Below, piece by piece: positions 35,697 through 45,200 of a DNA stretch of 64,000 nucleotides (position 1 is the stretch's first letter; every line of letters begins with the position of its first letter). A program made the translations under genes and the position numbers. The notes beneath the pieces are model-generated. The model searched no databases. It saw only the letters and a list, made by a program, of their open reading frames with translations, and was not told the origin of the DNA. The DNA is from Thermohalobaculum sp039027855 (GTDB lineage Bacteria > Pseudomonadota > Alphaproteobacteria > Rhodobacterales > Rhodobacteraceae). Where the stretch lies: NCBI GenBank assembly GCA_039027855.1, contig JBCCJI010000014.1:1-64000 (forward strand), written 5' to 3'.

Positions 35697-36686
35697 TCAG
35701 TCCGCCTTTGGCCCAAGCGCCACCTGCCATAGCGGCAAGAGTGCCCGCGCAAGGAACGGGATCGAGGCGAGACCGACAGCAAGACCGACGACACCCGCCG
35801 CCGCGGCGTTGGCGATCCAGGTCATCGCGCCCTCCAGCACGCCGAAGCCCTGGCCGATCCCCTCGGCCCAATGGTGGATCGCGTGTTCAAGGCCATGCTG
35901 GCCCATCTCGGCAAGACCGTGGATCAGAATGCCGCCGCCGACCCAGAGCATCGCGGCCGTCCCGACCACCGTAAGCCCGGTCATCATCCGGGGCACGATC
36001 GTGCTGACCAGCAGGCGGCCAAAGCGGATGCGGGCTTCGGCCCCCGGTTCCTCCGGATCGGTGGCGGCTAGTCGTATGCCGAAATCATCGGCCCTTACCA
36101 GCAGCGCGACCGCACCATAGACGGCGAAGGTGATGAGCGTGCCGACGATGCCGAGAACCAGCGCCTGGTTCAGGAACGGCGCATCGGCGACGGTGGAGAG
36201 GGTGAGCGCCATGATCTCGGCCGAGAGGATGAAATCGGTGCGAATGGCGCTTGCGACGCGGATCTCCTCCAGTTCCTCGGCGGTCTCGGCGCCGCCCTGC
36301 ACCTCTTTCTCGTGCTTCTCCGCCGCATGCGGCCGCACCGCGTGCAGCACCTTCTCCGCCCCCTCATAGGCGAGGTAGAGCCCACCCAGCATCAAAAGCG
36401 GCGTGATCAGCCCCGGCGCGATGGAGGCGAGCAGCAGCGCGGCCGGCAACAGGAACAGAAGCTTGTTCTTGAGCGACCCCTTAGCGATGCGCACGATGAT
36501 CGGGATCTCACGGTCCGAGGGAAGACCGGTGACATAGCCGGGCGTCACGGCAGCATCGTCGATGACGATCCCGGCCGATTTGATGCCGGCCTTGGCCGTC
36601 TGGGCGGCGATATCATCAAGCGAGGCGGCGGCCGTGCGCGCCAACAGGGCAACTTCGTCGAGCAGCGCTAGTAATCCGACACTCAT
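35697..36686 (-). CDS. DUF808 (YedI-like) membrane protein
   Basis: A 329-residue inner-membrane protein of unknown function. It begins MSVGLLALLDEVALLARTAA, a very conserved DUF808 start, and has DDIAAQTAKAG, KSAGIVIDD and several membrane helices (about 70-100, 165-205, 225-250, 285-315). I chose ATG 36684-36686 because GGAGG sits about seven bases upstream. The longer frame does not resemble the family. It is a single-gene unit facing the polysaccharide genes. Confidence 0.88.
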   Translation of the reverse strand: MSVGLLALLDEVALLARTAAASLDDIAAQTAKAGIKSAGIVIDDAAVTPGYVTGLPSDREIPIIVRIAKGSLKNKLLFLLPAALLLASIAPGLITPLLMLGGLYLAYEGAEKVLHAVRPHAAEKHEKEVQGGAETAEELEEIRVASAIRTDFILSAEIMALTLSTVADAPFLNQALVLGIVGTLITFAVYGAVALLVRADDFGIRLAATDPEEPGAEARIRFGRLLVSTIVPRMMTGLTVVGTAAMLWVGGGILIHGLAEMGQHGLEHAIHHWAEGIGQGFGVLEGAMTWIANAAAAGVVGLAVGLASIPFLARALLPLWQVALGPKAD

Positions 36687-37065
36687 GGGCGGGCCTCCGT
36701 GGTCCTTTGCTGCTTGATAACGCGTCGGCGAAGGATCGTCGCCTGTGCAAAGCCCTGCCCTGCACCGCCGTGACCGCCGTGGCGGGCAAGCCGCAGTGCG
36801 GGGCACCGGGCCAGACGATGCCGGCGGATCAAAGGTGGCGCAGAGCAGGGCGCCGGCACGCCCGCCCTTGGACCGCGCACACGTCGTCGATCACGCTGGA
36901 TCAGAGGTCCCTCGGCGGCGCGTTCCCGCTAAAGGACGCCGGAAAAAAGTCTCCGCAAACCGCCGGCCGATCCCAGGCGACCCCATGAGATGACCCCATG
37001 AGATCTCGGGCGACCGGGCACCCATGCAGCACGCATCGCGGCGACCAGCCGCGATACCGTTAAGC
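36687..37065. other. Intergenic DNA with a 13-bp tandem repeat, no gene seen
   Basis: It should contain the promoter of the DUF808 gene on its left and the end of the nucleoside-transporter operon on its right. Besides the repeat at 36979-37004 I found no terminator or coding signal. Confidence 0.45.
36979..37004. repeat. Perfect 13-bp tandem duplication
   Basis: GACCCCATGAGAT occurs twice in a row (36979-36991, 36992-37004) about 60 bp beyond the last gene of the nucleoside-transporter operon. Confidence 0.9.
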
Positions 37066-37977
37066 TCAGCGGCTGGCGTAGAAGGCGCGGCCGATCGAGG
37101 CGGGGGCGTTGGCGCGGGCGATGGCGGGGTTAATGCTGATCAGCACCAGCGCCGCGATGGTAGCGAGATAGGGCACGGCGGCCAGCGCCTGGCTCGGCAA
37201 TGGCAGGCCAAAGCTCTGGCCGTAGAACTGCAGCTGGGTAAAGGCCGCGAACAGAAAGGCGCCCAGCACCAACCGCTCGGGCTTCCAGGTGGCGAAAACC
37301 ACCAGCGCCACGGCGATCCAGCCCCGCCCGGCAGTCATGTTCTCCCCCCACATGGGCGTGTAGGCGAGGCTCAGATAACCACCGGCAACGCCCGCCATCG
37401 CGCCGCCAAACAGCACCGCCAGGCTGCGGATCAGCACGACCCGCAGGCCCATCGCATGCGCCGCCTCCGGGCTGTCGCCCACCGCCCGCAGCCAGAGGCC
37501 GAGGCGCGAGAAGCGCAGCAGCACGAACAGCGCCACGGCCAGCGCCAAGGCCGCGTAGACCAGCGGGTCCTGCCCGAAAAGGATGCGCCCGATCGGGCCT
37601 GCGGTCGACAGCCCCGGGATGTGGATCGGCGATGGCGGCGTCACCGTCTCTCCCACATAGCCCTGCCCGAACAGGCCCGAAGCACCGATGCCGAAAATCG
37701 TGAGCGCGAGACCCGTGGCCGCCTGGTTCGCCAGCATCAGCACCGAGACCACGACGAACACCACGGCCAGCGCCATGCCGGCCAGCGCCCCCGCGACGAT
37801 CCCGATGTACGGATTGCCGGTTGTGAGCGCCGCGGCAAAGGCGGTGACAGCGCCCACGAGCATCATGCCTTCCACACCGAGGTTTAGAACCCCGGTCCGC
37901 TCGGCCACCAGCTCGCCGAGGCCGGCAAAAAGGAAGGGCGTCGTGGCCACCAGGACCGAGGCGACGAAGGCTTCCAT
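37066..37977 (-). CDS. Nucleoside-type ABC permease 2 (NupQ/YufQ-like)
   Basis: A 303-residue BPD-2-type permease with eight to ten helices. Diagnostic stretches are GVLNLGVEGMMLVGAV near residue 30 and PLVYAALALAVALF. The late RLGLWLRAVGDSPEAAHAMGL loop contacts the ATPase. Members of this group pair with a YufP-like permease and a double ATPase to import purine nucleosides. Its start shares one base with the stop of the upstream permease (TGATG). Confidence 0.9.
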   Translation of the reverse strand: MEAFVASVLVATTPFLFAGLGELVAERTGVLNLGVEGMMLVGAVTAFAAALTTGNPYIGIVAGALAGMALAVVFVVVSVLMLANQAATGLALTIFGIGASGLFGQGYVGETVTPPSPIHIPGLSTAGPIGRILFGQDPLVYAALALAVALFVLLRFSRLGLWLRAVGDSPEAAHAMGLRVVLIRSLAVLFGGAMAGVAGGYLSLAYTPMWGENMTAGRGWIAVALVVFATWKPERLVLGAFLFAAFTQLQFYGQSFGLPLPSQALAAVPYLATIAALVLISINPAIARANAPASIGRAFYASR

Positions 37978-39089
37978 CAGCCATCCTCCGTTGCGGCGGT
38001 GCCGGCGTTCGGCGTTGCGACCGCTGGGCTTGGCGTCCAGCGGATCCGGTAGCGCGTCAGCGTATCAGCGGCGAGCAGGAAGAAGAGCAGCAGGCCCTGG
38101 AACAACGCCGTGACGTTCTTCGGCATATTCAGCATGATCTGCGCGTTCTCACCGCCGATGAAACTGAGCGCGAGGAGCGTCGCACCGATCAGCGCACCGG
38201 CCGGGTTCAACCGCCCGAGAAAGGCGACGATGATGGCGGTGAAGCCGTACTCGGCCGAAATCTCGGGCTGCAATTGGCTGACGGTGGCCGACACTTCGAT
38301 CGCCCCAGCCAGCCCTGCGAGCCCGCCCGAGAGCATCAGCGCAAACCAGATCGAACGGTTGCGCTCGAAACCGGCAAAGGCACCGGCCCGCGGCTCGGCA
38401 CCCAGCACGCGGAGCGCATAGCCCTGGCGCATGCGCGCCAGCATAAGCCCCAGGCCAAGCGCCACGGGGACCGCGATCAGCAGGCCGGCATGCAGCCGCG
38501 TGCCCGGCATCAGCACCGGCATGATGAAGGCATCGGGGAAATCGCGCGATTGCGGAAAGCCGAAACCCGCCGGATCGCGCAGCGGCCCGCGCACCGCCCA
38601 GTCGAGCATCAGCGCCGCCACATAGGTGAGCATCAGCGTCACCAGGATCTCGTTGGTGCCGAACCGCGTGCGCAGGAAGGCCGGGATCGCCGCCCAGGCC
38701 ATGCCGGCCAGCGTGCCGACGATCAGATACATCGCCAGCCAATGGAGACCGGTCAGCTCACCCGGAAACTGCAGGGCCATTGCCCCGGCGATCAGCGCGC
38801 CGAAGGTGTATTGCCCGGCCGCGCCGATATTCCACACATTGGCGCGAAAGCCGACGGCGAGCCCCGCGCCCATCAGCGCAAGCGGCACCATCTTCACCAC
38901 CACCTCGGCGCGGGTATAGGCATCGGTGAGCGGCGAGACGAAATAGACGTAGAGCGCCTCGAGCGGGGGACGGCCGAGCAAGCCCATCATCACGGCGCCC
39001 GCGATCAGCGTCGCCGTCACCGCAGCGACCGGCGCCAGGATGAGCAGGGCGAGCGTCGGCTCGTTGCGGGGCTCAAGGCGCAGGCTCAT
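37977..39089 (-). CDS. Nucleoside-type ABC permease 1 (NupP/YufP-like)
   Basis: A 370-residue permease with about ten helices. The NIGAAGQYTFGALIAGAMAL segment near residue 85 and the GYALRVLGAEPRAGAFAGF coupling loop are characteristic. The C-terminal tail is short and Ala/Thr-rich. The start overlaps the stop of the ATPase gene by ATGA, so the subunits are made together. Confidence 0.9.
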   Translation of the reverse strand: MSLRLEPRNEPTLALLILAPVAAVTATLIAGAVMMGLLGRPPLEALYVYFVSPLTDAYTRAEVVVKMVPLALMGAGLAVGFRANVWNIGAAGQYTFGALIAGAMALQFPGELTGLHWLAMYLIVGTLAGMAWAAIPAFLRTRFGTNEILVTLMLTYVAALMLDWAVRGPLRDPAGFGFPQSRDFPDAFIMPVLMPGTRLHAGLLIAVPVALGLGLMLARMRQGYALRVLGAEPRAGAFAGFERNRSIWFALMLSGGLAGLAGAIEVSATVSQLQPEISAEYGFTAIIVAFLGRLNPAGALIGATLLALSFIGGENAQIMLNMPKNVTALFQGLLLFFLLAADTLTRYRIRWTPSPAVATPNAGTAATEDG

Positions 39090-40735
39090 GCCGCGGCCCC
39101 GGGATGGCCGGGGGCTCGGCCCGCCTTGGCAGTCTGTTCGCCAGCTTCACCGGCATCGGGATCGCCATCGGGGAATGCGTCCGCAGGCTCACCTGGGGCG
39201 GGCGGTACCTCGACCTTCTGTCCCGCCATCATCAGGCCGATGAGGCGAGCATCGAGGCGGGCGGTCTCGCGCGCTGTGCTCAGGCGGCCGCGATACATAA
39301 CCGCGATCCGGTCCGACAGCGCGAAAAGCTCGTCGAGATCCTGGCTGATGATCAGCACCCCCGCCCCGTCGGCGGCAAGATCGACCAGCGCCTGGCGGAT
39401 GCGCGCGGCCGCCGCCGCATCCACGCCCCAGGTCGGCTGATCGACGACCAACAGGCGGGGTTTGCGCAGGATCTCGCGGCCCATGATGAATTTCTGCAGG
39501 TTGCCGCCCGAGAGGCTCGCCGCCACCGGTTTCTCGGTCGAGGCGCGCACGTCGAACGCCTCGCGCACCCGGTCGACCCAGGCGCGCGCGCCGGCCATGT
39601 TGAGAAACCCGCCACGGGTCATGCGCGCCTCGCCATGGTGGCTCAGCATCAGGTTCTCATCGAGACCCATGGCCGGCACGGTCGCGTGGTGGCTACGATC
39701 CTCGGGCACAAAGGCTGCCCCGAGGCGGCGGCGCGAGGCCGGGTCGCGATGGGCCGCGCGCTTCTGGTTGATCTCGATCGCGCCCTTTAACAGCGGCAGG
39801 CGGATCTCGCCGGTCAGTGCGCGGACCAGCTCGTTCTGACCCTCGCCCGCGACACCGGCGATGCCGACGATCTCGTGGCTTTTGACCTCGAGATAGATGT
39901 TGCGGAGCTTGCGCCCGCCGGTCTGCTTTTCGCTGAGGGTGAGCGCGCGCAGGCGGAGGCGCGTCTTGGGCTCACCATCCGGTTTTGGCGGGCGGGCGAC
40001 AGCCGCGATCTTATCGCCCACCATCATCTCGGCAATGTCGCCCGCCGGTGTGACGGCCGGGTCGCAATGGCCGACGAGCCGCCCGCGTCGCAGCACGGTG
40101 GCCCGCTGGCAAAGCGCTGTCACCTCGGCCAGGCGATGGGTAATGTAGAGGAGCGCACAGCCCTTGTCGGACAGCCGGCGCACCGCCTCGAACAGGGTGT
40201 CGGCCTCCTGCGGGGTCAGCACGGAGGTGGGTTCGTCGAGGATCAACAGGCGCGGGTTCTGCAGCAGGCAGCGCACCACCTCGACCCGCTGGCGTTGCCC
40301 GGCCGAAAGGCTGTGCACCCGGCGGTCGGGGTCGAGCGGCAGACCGACCTCGCGCGAGATCTGGTCGATCTTCTCCGCCAACCCGCCAAGCGAGAGGTGC
40401 GGCAGCGCGATGGCGATGTTTTCGGTAACGCTCAACGCATCGAACAGCGAGAAATGCTGAAACACCATGCCGATACCGGTGGCCCGCGCTTCGGCCGGGC
40501 TCGACAGCCGGGCGGGCGCGCCCTGCCAGCGGATCACACCCGCATCGGGTGCCAGCAGCCCATAGAGCGTCTTGACCAGTGTCGATTTGCCGGCGCCGTT
40601 CTCGCCCACCAGCGCGTGGCGCTCTCCGGGCATCAGGCTTAGCGAGACGGCATCGAGCGCGGTGAAATCACCAAAGCGCTTGGTCAGGCCCTCAACCTCA
40701 AGCAGCGGGACAGCCGTCGGCACAGCGGCGCTCAC
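39086..40735 (-). CDS. Nucleoside-type ABC transporter double ATPase (NupO/YufO-like)
   Basis: A 549-residue protein with two ATPase halves, as in sugar and nucleoside importers. The first half has GENGAGKST (Walker A) and LSAGQRQRVE with LLILDEPTSVL. The second half has a degenerate Walker A (GVAGEGQNE) and LSGGNLQKFIMGRE with LLVVDQPTWGVD. I chose the GTG at 40733-40735, five bases after the gpt stop, because the protein then starts just before the first ATPase domain. The far longer open frame overlaps gpt. The C-terminus is Ala/Pro/Asp-rich. Confidence 0.9.
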   Translation of the reverse strand: MSAAVPTAVPLLEVEGLTKRFGDFTALDAVSLSLMPGERHALVGENGAGKSTLVKTLYGLLAPDAGVIRWQGAPARLSSPAEARATGIGMVFQHFSLFDALSVTENIAIALPHLSLGGLAEKIDQISREVGLPLDPDRRVHSLSAGQRQRVEVVRCLLQNPRLLILDEPTSVLTPQEADTLFEAVRRLSDKGCALLYITHRLAEVTALCQRATVLRRGRLVGHCDPAVTPAGDIAEMMVGDKIAAVARPPKPDGEPKTRLRLRALTLSEKQTGGRKLRNIYLEVKSHEIVGIAGVAGEGQNELVRALTGEIRLPLLKGAIEINQKRAAHRDPASRRRLGAAFVPEDRSHHATVPAMGLDENLMLSHHGEARMTRGGFLNMAGARAWVDRVREAFDVRASTEKPVAASLSGGNLQKFIMGREILRKPRLLVVDQPTWGVDAAAAARIRQALVDLAADGAGVLIISQDLDELFALSDRIAVMYRGRLSTARETARLDARLIGLMMAGQKVEVPPAPGEPADAFPDGDPDAGEAGEQTAKAGRAPGHPGAAA

Positions 40736-40740
40736 AGATC

Positions 40741-41247
40741 TCAGCCCCGGCCGCGCAGGGGATCGACGTATTGCAGCGCCATGTCCCAGGGGAAGAAGAT
40801 CCAGGTGTCCTGGCTGACCTCGGTGACGTAGGTGTCGACCTCGGGCGCGCCGCGCGGCTTGGCGTAGATCGTCGCGAAATGGGCCTTGGGCAGGTGCTCG
40901 CGGATCAGCCGTAGTGTGCGACCGGTATCGGCCAGATCGTCGACCACCAGCACACCCGTACCGTCGCCCACATGGGACGGATCGGGCGTTTTGAGCAACC
41001 GCGCCTGCCCCTGGGTCTGATGGTCGTAGGACTTGACGCCGACGGTGTCGACGACGCGCACGTCCAGCTCGCGCGCCACGATGCAGGCCGGCACCATGCC
41101 GCCGCGGGTGATCGCCACCACCGCCCGCCAGGCGCCCTCGGCGCCAGGACCGCGGCCGGACAGTCGCCAGGCGAGCGCACGGCTGTCGCGGTGCATCTGC
41201 TCCCACGACACGTGAAAACCCTTCTCGTAGGGAAGCCTCTCGTCCAT
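40741..41247 (-). CDS. gpt: Xanthine-guanine phosphoribosyltransferase
   Basis: It salvages guanine and xanthine to the nucleoside monophosphates with PRPP. The PRPP-binding motif is VLVVDDLADTGRTL. AITRGGMVPA marks the pyrophosphate loop, and FFPWDMALQ near the end is the purine-site region seen in E. coli Gpt. From ATG 41245-41247 the protein has 168 residues (E. coli 152) and starts MDERLPYEKGFHVSWEQM, matching the family better than the longer frame. It is the first gene of an operon with the nucleoside transporter, so uptake and salvage are linked. Confidence 0.92.
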   Translation of the reverse strand: MDERLPYEKGFHVSWEQMHRDSRALAWRLSGRGPGAEGAWRAVVAITRGGMVPACIVARELDVRVVDTVGVKSYDHQTQGQARLLKTPDPSHVGDGTGVLVVDDLADTGRTLRLIREHLPKAHFATIYAKPRGAPEVDTYVTEVSQDTWIFFPWDMALQYVDPLRGRG

Positions 41248-41415
41248 CACGCGCCCATTCGGCCGGCTGCTACCCCTTCGCTCATAGACCAAACCGACCC
41301 GCGTCTCAAAGAGGTCACTCGCCTTGTCGTGAAAAGCAATGGACGGCAGGGGCACGATTGCTGCAGCGCAACCACAGGGGCCTTGGCGCTGTCCCTGACG
41401 GCTAACGAGGGAGGG

Positions 41416-42054
41416 TCAGGCAGCCGCCGTTGCGCCGACGGTTTCCGCAAGCTCCGCGGCGAGGGCCGCGATCTCCTCGGCGGCGCGTGCGGCACGGGGT
41501 ACTTCACCCGCCCCGCGACCGGTCATAAACGCCTCGGCAAAGGCCGACCGGGCGCCGATACGGGTGGCGAGAACCGGGGCGCCGAGCGCGCGCGCCTCGG
41601 CCATCGCCGCCTCGGCCACCCGGCCGCGCGGGGGTACACGGTTCATCACGATGGCATGCGGGATGCCGATGTCGTTCAGATGGTCGAGCGTCGCCCGCGT
41701 CGCCCAGACATCCGCGGCCGAGGGCTGACAGGGGACCAGCGCGAAATCGGCGGCGCGCATGGCCGACCGGCCCAGGCTGTCGGCCGATCCCGGCGCATCG
41801 ACAAAGGTCCAATCCGCGCCCCTGGCCGCGTCGTTGATATCGGACCGTGCCCGCCATTCGGCGCTTTCGATCACGTCGATGGGCGGCAGACCCGAGGGGC
41901 GCGCCCGCGACCAGTCGAGCGTTGAGCGCTGGGGATCGAGATCGAGCAGGCGCACGCGGCGCCCCTGCCCTGCCATGGCGGCGGCAAGCGAGGTCAGCAG
42001 CGTCGTCTTGCCCGCGCCGCCCTTTTGCTGGGTCAGCAGGATCACATGGCCCAT
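41416..42054 (-). CDS. Orphan ParA/MinD-like ATPase
   Basis: A 212-residue deviant-Walker ATPase. KGGAGKTT (11-18) has the signature lysine K11, DLDPQRS follows near 38-44, and VDAPGSADS is the second switch. No parB or parS is adjacent, so it is not a typical chromosome-partition pair. Similar stand-alone proteins position plasmids, chemoreceptors or other cargo. GGGAGGG lies eight bases before the start. A large inverted repeat sits about 40 bp upstream. Confidence 0.88.
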   Translation of the reverse strand: MGHVILLTQQKGGAGKTTLLTSLAAAMAGQGRRVRLLDLDPQRSTLDWSRARPSGLPPIDVIESAEWRARSDINDAARGADWTFVDAPGSADSLGRSAMRAADFALVPCQPSAADVWATRATLDHLNDIGIPHAIVMNRVPPRGRVAEAAMAEARALGAPVLATRIGARSAFAEAFMTGRGAGEVPRAARAAEEIAALAAELAETVGATAAA

Positions 42055-42091
42055 CGCCGCGCCCTCCCTGTGTTCTCGATTCCTATGACAC

Positions 42092-42133
42092 TACAGGAAG
42101 GGGCCTACGGCGCCTAGGCCCCTATATCCTGTA
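42092..42133. repeat. Long interrupted inverted repeat upstream of the parA-like gene
   Basis: The inner arms AGGGGCCTA (42099-42107) and TAGGCCCCT (42115-42123) are perfect, with a 7-base centre containing GGCGCC. Outer arms TACAGGA (42092-42098) and TCCTGTA (42127-42133) extend the pairing to 16 bp with a 3-base bulge (ATA). It lies between the end of the RND permease gene and the start of the parA-like gene, both on the minus strand. It could be an operator or a terminator; no T-tract follows on the minus strand. Confidence 0.85.
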
Positions 42134-42168
42134 TTCGACCATTGGCGACAGCCGCTCATCGGCGCCTC

Positions 42169-42204
42169 AGTCACTCCGCCGGCATGAGTCACTCCGCCGG
42201 CATG
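42169..42204. repeat. Perfect 18-bp tandem duplication at the RND permease stop
   Basis: AGTCACTCCGCCGGCATG occurs at 42169-42186 and 42187-42204. On the coding strand each copy encodes the terminal MPAE and stop, so the last codons and stop of the permease gene are repeated just downstream. Confidence 0.92.
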
Positions 42205-45200
42205 GTCTCCTCGCCGCGGCCCGTCAGGCGGCGGAGGGTGGCGCCGATCCAGCGGGCCAGCACGTAGAAGGTCGGCGTGAAGATCAAGCCGAAGACCAGC
42301 ACCCCCAGCATGCCGTAGAACACCGTGGTGCCGAGCGAGATCCGCATCTCGGCCCCCGGCCCCGTCGCGATCAGCAGTGGCACGACACCCAGGATGAAGC
42401 TGAGCGAGGTCATCAGGATCGGCCGGAGCCGAAGGCGCGCGGCCTCGATGGCGGCGGCGACCCGGTCACGGCCCTCCGCCTCGGACTGGCGGGCGACCTC
42501 GACGATCAGGATCGCGTTCTTGGCCGCCAGACCGACGAGCACGACAAGACCCACCTGGGCGAGGATGTCGTTGGACAGGCCGCTCCAGATGATGCCCTGC
42601 ATCGCCGACAGGATGCACATCGGCACGATCAGGATGATCGCCAAGGGCAGCAGCCAGCTCTCGTATTGCGCGGCGAGCACCAGGAACACGCCGAGCACCG
42701 CGAGCGCGAAGATGAAGCCCGTGCCCCCTTCCGCCAGTTTCTCCTGCAGCGCGAGCTCGGTCCATTCATATTGCATGCCGGATGGCAGCGTGGCATCCGC
42801 CGTCGCCTCGATCCGCGCGATGGCCTCTCCGGTCGAGACACCGGGCATCTGCCCGCCCTGCACGGCGGCCGCGTTGAAGAGGTTGTAGCGGGCGACGCGG
42901 TACGGGCCGGTGTCGTCCCGGAACGTCGCGACAGAGCCGATGGGCGCCATCTCCCCCGATGACGAGCGCGTGCGCAGATTGGCGATGTCGCCGGGATCGT
43001 CGCGGAACTGCCCGTCGGCTTGCACCGTCACGCGGTAGGTCTGGCCGATGAAGTTGAAATCATTGACATAGGCCGAGCCGAGATACCCCTCCAGCGTCTC
43101 GTTCACCTGGGCCGCCGTCACGCCGATCATCTCGGATTTCACCCGGTCGATATCGGCAAAGATGCGCGGCGTCTTGGTGTTGAACAGGGTGAAGGCGCCG
43201 GCGATGCCCTCGGTCTGGTTGGCGGCGCCCGACATGGCGTTGGCCGCATCCTCCAGCGCCGCGAGCCCGCGCCCGTTGACATCCTGCACATAGATCTTCC
43301 AGCCGCCGGTCGTGCTGACACCGCGCACCGGCGGCGGGGCGATCAGGAAGACGATGGCCTCGGGGATGGCGCCAAACAGCTGGCCCTGCAGTTCGCCCTG
43401 CACCCGCGACGCCGGGTAGCCGTTCTCCGCGCGCCAGGCGAAATCTTTCATCGGCACGAAGATCACCGCGCTGTCGGGTGCATTGGTGAAGGTCGCCCCG
43501 TTGAGGCCGACTATGGGCACGGTATTGGCGACCGCCGGGTGCTGCAGGATCACGTCCGAGGCCTTGCGCGCCACCGCATCGGTGCGCGATAGGGCCGAGC
43601 CCGGGGCAAGCTGCACGACCGTGATCAGATAGCCCTGGTCCTGATCGGGGATGAAGCCCGTGGGCGCTGCGTTAAAGCGGTCGACGGCCAGGAAGATCAG
43701 CCCGCCATAGATCACCATCATGACCACGCCCACGCGCAGGATCTGCCGGATCGCCCCGGCATAGGCCGCCTCGAGCCTGCCGAAGACGGCGTTGAAGCCC
43801 CGGCTGAACAAACGGACGGGATAGCCCACTGCCCCCATCACGCCGCCACTGCCGGTCTCGTCAGGCGCGCGCATCAGCAGTGCCGCGAGCGCTGGCGACA
43901 GCGTCAGCGAGACCAGTGTCGAGATCGCGGTGGAGGCCGCGATGGTCAGGGCGAACTGCTCGAAGAACTGCCCGGTGATGCCGGTGACGCTGGCCACCGG
44001 CACGAAGACCGCCAGCATCACGAGAGAGGTGGCGATGAGCGCGCCCGCGACCTCGGTCATCGTCAGGCGCACGGCGTCGCGCGGGGCCATGCCCTCGCGA
44101 AGGTGCCGCTCGGTGTTCTCGACGACGACGATGGCGTCATCGACCACGATGCCGATGGCGAGCACCAGCCCGAAGAGCGAGAGCTGATTGAGCGAGAAGC
44201 CCAGCATCGCCATCGCGGCGAAGGTGCCGACGAGACTGACCGGGATGGCGATCACCGGCACCAGCGCGGTGCGCCAGGACTGCAGGAAGATCAGGATCAC
44301 GAGCGCCACCAGCACGGCGGCCTGCAACAGCGTGAGGTAGACCTCGTCGATGGAGGCCGCCACGAACTCGGTCGGGTTGTACACGATGGTGTATTCGAGC
44401 CCGGCTGGGAAATCGGCGGCCAGTTCGTCCATCAAGGCGATGATCTCGGCCGCGGTGTCGAGCGCGTTGGACCCCGGGCGCTGGAACACGCCGATGGGCA
44501 GCGCCGTCGTGCTGTCGAGATAGCCGTTGATCGCATAGGACTGCGAACCAAGCTCGACCCGGCCGATATCGCCGACCCTGATCGTCCCGCCCTGATCGTC
44601 GGTGGCGACCACGACGCTGGCAAAAGCCTCGGGGGCGACCAGCCGGCCGGCCGTGGTGACCTGCAGCTCATAGGCAGCCTGCTCGGCCACCGGCAGGCGG
44701 TTGATCACGCCGGAGGCAACCTCGGCGTTGTTCGCCTGGAGCGCGGCGACCACGTCGCCCACGGTCAGTCCGCGTGACGCCACACGTTGCGGATCGAGCC
44801 AGACGCGCATCGAATAGGCGCGCTCGGCAAAGACGGTCGCGGTGCCGACACCGTCGATACGGCGCAGACGGTCCACCACCTGCACATTGGCATAGTTCGA
44901 GATGTAGAGCTGATCGCGCGACGCGTCGGGCGAGAACATGTGCACGACCATCATCAGATCGGGCGAGGATTTCTCCGTCGTAACACCCTGGCGGCGCACG
45001 CTTTCGGGCAGGCGCGGGTCGGCGGCGGCAACGCGGTTCTGCACCAGCACCTGCGCCTGGTCGATATCGGTGCCGAGATCGAAGGTCACCGACAGGCTGT
45101 AAGAGCCATCGCCGGTCGATTGCGAGGCCATATAGAGCATGCCCTCGACGCCGTTGATCTCCTCCTCGATCACGGCCCCCACGGTTTGTGCCACCGTCTC

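Noticed and set aside
40736..41206. N-terminal extension of the double ATPase through the gpt gene
   Set aside because: It is the wrong frame of gpt. The GTG five bases after the gpt stop gives a normal-length ATPase.
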